This document shows positions 58,301 to 64,000 of a DNA stretch of 64,000 nt, piece by piece. Numbering within the stretch: the first letter of the stretch is position 1; every line of letters begins with the position of its first letter. Both the position numbers and the translations under genes were made by a program. Source of the DNA: Zelopaecilomyces penicillatus (taxonomy: Eukaryota > Ascomycota > Sordariomycetes > Hypocreales > Pseudodiploosporaceae); NCBI GenBank assembly GCA_005765155.1, contig VCCP01000003.1:1674001-1738000 (forward strand), read 5' to 3'. The notes beneath the pieces are model-generated. The model was not told the DNA's origin. It searched no databases and saw only the letters and a list, made by a program, of their open reading frames with translations.

Positions 58301-60415
58301 CCCACCAACCCTCCGTTATCAGTCATCTCCTTATTCCAACACCCTGCTCTGATGTTTTCTCCCATCTCCATGTTCTTCCATGTTGCCTGACACCACCATC
58401 TCAACCCGGGAACGCATTGGGAGATGTAAGCCAGCTTTTGGATTTGTTGAGTCCCGTTTAGTTGCCTGTCAAGTGACCGTGTGATGCGGCTGGGCTTACT
58501 CGATACGCCGCCTGGTTATCATTGGCGCGCGTAGGCCCACTGTCCTCGGCACCGTCGACTGAAGTGAGAATGGCCCAACAGAATGGACGGCCACAGGATC
58601 ACTAGATGTCTCTGCGCCAATCAGGTCATTCCCTAAATGCCATATTGTCATGTGTGCTTTCGTCGCTGCACAGTCCACAGGTTCGTCACGTAGAGTTGCA
58701 AGACATACGTACAGCCTCCAGATGCGCTGTGGGTCGATGGCCAGACCCCCGAAACATGACAAAGGTCCGTCGAAATACTGTCGCGAGGTTCTCTTTTGCC
58801 TCATCGGAGGAGCATTCCTTGACCAACGGTTTTCGGGCCACCTTTTATAGAATGCTGGCTCCCATTATCAAGCTTGCGGATTGAGCGACCATTATGCACA
58901 ATGAGTTGGCAAAATCCCCAGGACCCACTCATGTACAACACGTCAGGGCTAACCAGATCGTTGGAGCCATACGCCTGGGCCATTGCCTTGGAACCGCCAA
59001 TTGTCCGGTCTAGGATCAACCATATTACTGGTCGATCTATATTGCTATATTGCTGAAATTTTTCTCTCAAGAAACGTTACCGCACCTCAAGAGGTGGGTT
59101 GTCCCTTTATGGTCGTTAGTTCGCTTTGGGAGATTATATAGCTTGTCTAAGCTTGGAAGTAAAAATGATTTACACAATACAGCGTTTTAAACAATACTGC
59201 GTTTTATCCAGAATGTCACTTCAGTTCCATCTATAACGCTGTTAATACCTGAAACCCAGAAGTGTAGGGGGGATCATTGTCGTTTCTAGACAGCAATACC
59301 AGGCTGTGGATTTAGCGGTCTGGCCCTCGCTTGGTAGTGCGTGTAACTAAAAACTAGTTGGTGCGAAATTATACGAGGTGGTTATCAATAATAATTGGCT
59401 TGGTCAATATGTGTTAATAAGTACTGTACCTGAGAAGTGCAGTTAAATTCTCATGACAACAAGATCTGAGGCGGCAAAACATTTCGTTATTGGCAAGGAG
59501 GCGTACTTCTTACCAGTGCCGAACGTTGCAACTCTCTAGATTACATGGCATGCATTCCCAGATGGATGGTTGGTTCATATCCGTGGCATCTCCTACAAGC
59601 TTCTCCAGTTAACATTGGGAATAGGGTCTCGATTTGAATATCACATCGCAAAGACTTGCACCCTTTCCCCCCTTTTCTGTGGATACAAGACTAGTCGAAT
59701 CATCAGTTAGAGATGGTAATTTTCCGTCTTCTATATTGAATAAATTATGCACTGGCAGATATTGTTCCAAGTTTGGGTGACGGTCTGGACTAAGGTAGTG
59801 CAACACCTTTCGGAATCTTTAAACAAGACTAATAGGACTCCAAAAGATCCGCATCCATGACACTTAGAGTAGACGCTGTGGATTCTGACAAAAGCTAACT
59901 ATATTGCGTTGTGTCAGGACCTGTTGGGTTCTCCAGATTCGCACTGCTGAATTGGCATGTTCGAAAGTGTCAAGCACCAAAGCACCGTCGGTCTCGGGGA
60001 TAAAGAAAATCCGCCGTTCCTCAGTATTGGTTGGTGGCGCTGGGCGTCGCCTGTCCTATTACTACTAACCTACGGAGCACTGTACAGTCAGCTTGGGAGG
60101 CCAAGGTACATGCTTCGACATTGAGTTTGGAACTTGAAGGCATTACTTTTCTTTTGTTCATTCTCTACCCATCGACTGTGGATGCAAGGCCATATGCATC
60201 CAGCATCTTCGTCATTCTCTCTTTGACTGCGCTTCGCCGTATGGTGGCCCAATTGTTTAAACCCCCCCTCTATGCGCGCCAACACCTACACGCGCCATTC
60301 AATCCCCAGTTTCGCGACGCCATTCAGCCTTTTGCTCGTCAGACTACGAGCCTTTCGCGTCTTGCAGGCCACGCCACCTTGAGAAATCTCCGTTGTTCTG
60401 CTAGTTGATGCACTG
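55399..60415. other. Long gene-poor region upstream of SET2
   Basis: Five kilobases between two divergently oriented starts (AT-hook gene on the minus strand, SET2 on the plus strand). Only the doubtful coding signal at 56582-57165 is listed separately. Other minus-strand frames at 57669-58067, 58060-58404, 58496-58804 and 58801-59070 are moderately long but share no frame and match nothing I know. The segment 59100-60000 is A/T-rich and holds nothing I can name. Confidence 0.45.
56582..57165 (-). other. Coding-like stretch, possible unannotated or decayed gene
   Basis: The minus frame 56635-57165 starts MQRRRTRQRQ and contains a well-mixed segment: ESIGTCDSIDDESRRI, ASMAESPCKLSLSQLGAC, then REGVLLEQLDHWMPAL. 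A possible donor follows IEYEQ near 56803, and the frame ending at 56582 then reads LERQPSIISEAGSFTRRM to a stop. The order Ser/Pro/Cys-Lys, SLSQL, then LEQLD is reminiscent of the AflR-type region of fungal zinc-cluster regulators, but no zinc cluster is visible upstream within about 2 kb. It may be a real gene whose 5' exons I could not find, or a relic. Confidence 0.3.
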
Positions 60416-63293
60416 ATGGAGGAAGATGAGCACGCGACACGGAAAATGGAGAAGATAAAACTCGAAGACAGCGTCACGAACGGTGTGCACGCTGGGATGG
60501 ACGTGGATGCCTCCAAGCCAATGCCGGACGCAGGCGATGGCGAGTCTAAATCCCCAATGTCTGTGGACGAAGCACAATCTCGCAGTGAAGGCGTAAACAC
60601 CCCTGGATCGACAAACAAACCACCGCGGTCGACTCGGAAAGCCCCGCGAAAGCCGGCAGCTCGCGAGGCCCCCCTCTTCAGCGATCTCCCTGATGTGACT
60701 GGCGAGTCGTGTCAAAGCTTTCAAGCCATCCCCGACTGTCTCTATGGCTCGAAGCATTTGGGCTCGACCGATAATGACGCTTTTGACTGCGACTGCAGAG
60801 AAGAATGGCGTACGCTTCCTCCCCCCTGAAGTTAGGCTGAGTATGCATTTCGATATAAGAACCTAACATTACCTAGGAGATGGCGAGAACTGCGCCTGCG
60901 GCGAAGATTCGGACTGTATCAACCGAGCAACTAAAATGGAGTGTAGCGTGGATGCAGGAAACTGTGGTGGAGGCTGCCAAAACCAGAGATTCCAGCGGAA
61001 GCAGTATGCAGATGTTTCGGTTATCAAAACGGAGAAGAAGGGATTTGGTCTGCGAGCCAATGCTGAATTACACCCGAACGATTTTATATTTGAGTACATC
61101 GGAGAGGTGATAAATGAACCGACCTTTCGTCGGCGAATGCTACAGTATGACGACGAGGGGATCAAGCACTTTTACTTCATGTCGTTGAACAAGAACGAGT
61201 TCGTCGACGCAACAAAGAAGGGTAATTTGGGGCGCTTCTGCAACCACTCCTGCAATCCCAACTGCTTCGTGGACAAATGGGTAGTCGGAGACAAACTGAG
61301 GATGGGCATTTTCGCATTGCGTGAAATCCAGGCTGGTGAAGAGCTGGTATTCAATTACAATGTCGACCGTTATGGAGCAGAACCACAGCCATGCTACTGC
61401 GGAGAGCCAGTCTGTGTTGGCTTCATCGGAGGCAAGACTCAGACCGAACGAGCCACTAAATTGCCTGCCGCCACAGTCGAGGCTCTGGGCATCGACATGC
61501 CTGATGGCTGGGACATTTCGGTTGCAAAGAAACCACGCAAGAAGAGGCCAGAAGAAGATGACGAAGAATATGTGAACAGCATACAACCACGCGGTCTGGA
61601 CGACGAGGATGCTCGCAAGGTCATGGCAACGCTCATGCAATGCAAGGAAAAGTGGATCGCTGTGAAGTTACTTGAGAGAATTCAGCTTTGCGACGACGAC
61701 CGTGTGATACACTGTGTGGTGCGCATGCATGCATATCAGATTTTTAAGACCACGCTGAACACATTTATCGAAGATTATAACGTGGTTTTGCAAGTCTTGT
61801 CCATACTCGACAAATTCCCCAGGTTGACGAGGAACAAGATCCAGGATTCAAATATCGAAGCAACCATCAAGGGTTTGACCCAATCTGAACACGATGATGT
61901 TGCCTCTAAGTCCACGAAACTGCTCGACGATTGGAGTAAGCTTGAGATTGGGTACCGAATACGAAGGCGCAAGCTCGACCCTAATGCGCCAACGCAAAAT
62001 GTTTTCGAGGAGCGAAGAGGTGGTCAAGCTCGAGAGGAGGAAGTGCCTCAGTCGACATCAAAAACCGCGTCACCAAGACCTATTGATGCCCCAAAGGGAC
62101 CTCGCAACAGCGTACCCCAGAGAAACACCTCGCTCCATTTCAATGGCGGGCATCGGCAACACCGTCCTCCGTTCCATACCCCCCTACCACAAGGCTGGTT
62201 TGCGGCTAAGGATGCCCGAGGCAACACATACTTTTATACCAAGCAAGGAACAACGACCTGGCATCGCCCAACGCACCCAGCTCCAGAGCCTACACAAAAG
62301 GTTCCATCCAAGGCTAAGCAGGAACAGTTGCTCATCCAAAGTATCATTGATAAGGTTAACAGGGAGGGTACTCCTAAGCAGACAGCTTCACGTACACCAC
62401 AGCCTGGAGACTTGTCGCCCACAGATCCAAAAAAGGATAAGTGGCGGTCCTTGCCGCTTGACAAGCAAATGAAAGTCTACGAGCACACGGTAGGTTTTAG
62501 CGGATCAGCTACTTGAGATGTGCCATTATAAGCTGACCAATTTTCATTTTAGGTATATCCCGCAGTCAAGCATGTTTTGGACAAATTCCGGAACAAGCTT
62601 CCAAAAGATGAGCTCAAAAGACTTGGCAAGGATATCGCAAAAAAGCTTGTAGCTTCGGATTACAAGAATAATCGAGTTGGTGATCCAGCGGCACAGCTTA
62701 CGGAGAAACAAGAGCGAAATATCAAGAAATATGTCAAAGAGTTCTTGGATCGTGCAGTAATCAAGTACGATGGGCATCATAAGAAAAAGACAACTGGGAC
62801 TGTTAAGAGGACTGCAACTGATGTCCAGGCTGGTACGAATGAGTTGACACCCGGGGTTGATGCGCCAGAAGAAATTCCTGCAGGTTCCTTTCAAGATGTT
62901 GATGCCGCAGAGGATGAAGGGGAGGACATGATACTAAGCGATGTAGAAGTAGGGTCACCTGAAAGCTCTGACCGGAAACGAAAGCGTGATTCCGGAGCTG
63001 GGGAGACCTTGGAAAGTGTACGTCTTGATGGACCAGACATGAAGAGGCTAAGAGAGGAGGGCACAAGCGAGACAAGCTCGCCGCCACCGCCACCTCCGCC
63101 GCCTCCTCCTGGTTCCACACCTGAGAACGGAAGCACTGACAGGGATCAGACCCTGCGTGAACAAGAGGAAGCTCTAATGAGGGAGAACGAGGAAGCACAG
63201 AGGCTCGAGGACGAACAGCAGGCGATCAATGGACAGCACACGCCCATGGATCAGCCAAGCAAAGCTCAGATATCTGAGCCTCTAAGTCACTGA
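60416..63293 (+). CDS. SET2: Histone H3 lysine-36 methyltransferase Set2
   Basis: Chromatin enzyme that rides on elongating RNA polymerase II and methylates H3K36. Exons are 60416-60809, 60877-62489 and 62553-63293 (915 aa). In order: an acidic/basic disordered N-terminus; the cysteine-rich AWS domain (FDCDCREEW, CACGEDSDC, MECSVDAGNCGGGCQNQRF; about 127-180), interrupted by intron 1; the SET domain with GFGLRA, YIGEVI and the cofactor motif FCNHSCNPNC (N254, H255); ELVFNYNVDRYG; the post-SET CYCGEPVCVG; a helical region; a WW domain (GWFAAKDARGNTYFY to TTTWHRP, about 571-597); and the C-terminal SRI domain at the start of exon 3 (from YPAVKHVLDKFRNKLP), which binds the phosphorylated polymerase CTD. 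A run of ten prolines and a Glu-rich tail end the protein. Confidence 0.97.
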
Positions 63294-64000
63294 ATTAGGA
63301 GGGGCTTGGGAGCCCATCTACCTATTTTTGTTGTGAGCTTTTCCTGGAAAGTAGTATGTGCTTCCGTTCCAATTTTCAACCATTCTTCATCTTACACAAA
63401 ATCTGCATCTGGGAGTCGATGGGTCTACGATATTCGATGTGCATTGTACCATATTGCTTCTGCGAATTTCTGCTTCTCTAAACCATCCTGGCGTGGTGAT
63501 ATGAGCACGTCGATTTGCTGTTTATTACCGGGGTCTTTCTTCTTCTTTATTTATCTATCTACAACGATACATTCTATTAAAGGATGACAACTTTGTTCCT
63601 GGCTTTTACATGACAGAGCAGTGTCTGTACGTAATGACTTTGCTATGAGGCAGAGCTTTGGGGAAGAGGATGTCCAAAACTTACCCTCTCTTCGCCCGTT
63701 TGAGGAGGGGGGGTTTGGCGTTCGGGGAACACGGACAGATGGTGCCTGGGGCATGATCCATTTTTCGAACGGGTTCTTCCAAAGGAACCCCAGCCCTGGG
63801 GCGGGTGGCGCAACGCCAAGTAATGATAAAAAGGCGAGCTTGTGGTATTGAAAATTGCATTCAGTTGGGCATTAGATCTTTAGAGATACCATTACCATTC
63901 AATCTAACTTGTCATGTTTCCGATGGGTCTAGACATATGAAATGCGGTTTATATAAAGATATGTACAGTTTCTGTCCCACAGAGGTTTGGACCAGAAACG
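63294..64000. other. SET2 3' region to the window edge
   Basis: Contains the presumed SET2 3' UTR (T-rich, 63310-63560). The frames at 63306-63587 and 63551-63851 are short and lack any feature. No gene can be supported before the edge. Confidence 0.5.

Overview
The window is genomic DNA of a filamentous ascomycete (Pezizomycotina), most likely a Sordariomycete close to Hypocreales. This rests on protein families typical of such fungi (Atg1 with a long disordered linker, Set2 with AWS-SET-WW-SRI, Sac7-type RhoGAP, GPI-anchored GH5), on short introns (mostly 50-150 nt) with GTRNGT donors and YAG acceptors, and on C/T-rich leaders with TACC/TAGG microsatellites. The genus cannot be fixed from sequence alone. 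No rRNA, tRNA, CRISPR array, transposon or secondary-metabolite cluster was recognised.

Layout. 1-3452: leader and unassigned DNA with a perfect 10-bp minisatellite. 3453-6690 (+): Sac7-like RhoGAP. 7176-9291 (-): GPI mannosyltransferase 3 (GPI10). 12122-13633 (+): ornithine aminotransferase. 13634-21302: a 7.7 kb stretch without a convincing gene. 21303-24318 (+): autophagy kinase Atg1. 25804-26520 (+): small protein with an expanded zinc-cluster-like cysteine pattern. 27178-28215 (+): zeta-toxin-type P-loop kinase. 28683-31030 (-): FHA-domain kinase of the Chk2/Rad53/Mek1 group. 31653-31787 (+): 25-residue ribosomal protein eL41 in two exons. 32635-34082 (+): RNA polymerase I subunit A49. 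35022-36316 (+): peroxisomal enoyl-CoA isomerase. 36544-39015 (-): COG1. 39454-41316 (-): Sas10/Utp3. 42837-45828 (+): CLC chloride/proton exchanger. 47500-49093 (+): GABA transaminase. 49866-51489 (-): GPI-anchored GH5 glucanase. 54358-55398 (-): AT-hook protein. 55399-60415: long region with only doubtful coding signal. 60416-63293 (+): Set2 H3K36 methyltransferase.

Most loci are single-copy housekeeping genes. Loose themes are ribosome synthesis (eL41, A49, Sas10), the secretory pathway and wall (GPI10, COG1, GH5, CLC, RhoGAP) and amino-acid catabolism (two class III aminotransferases). Nothing indicates co-regulation as a cluster. The least understood parts are the zinc-cluster-like protein next to the zeta-type kinase (25.8-28.2 kb), the gene-poor stretches at 13.6-21.3 and 55.4-60.4 kb, and the AT-hook gene. 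All exon models were built by eye from splice signals, reading frame and family conservation; each closes in frame, but none has transcript support here.
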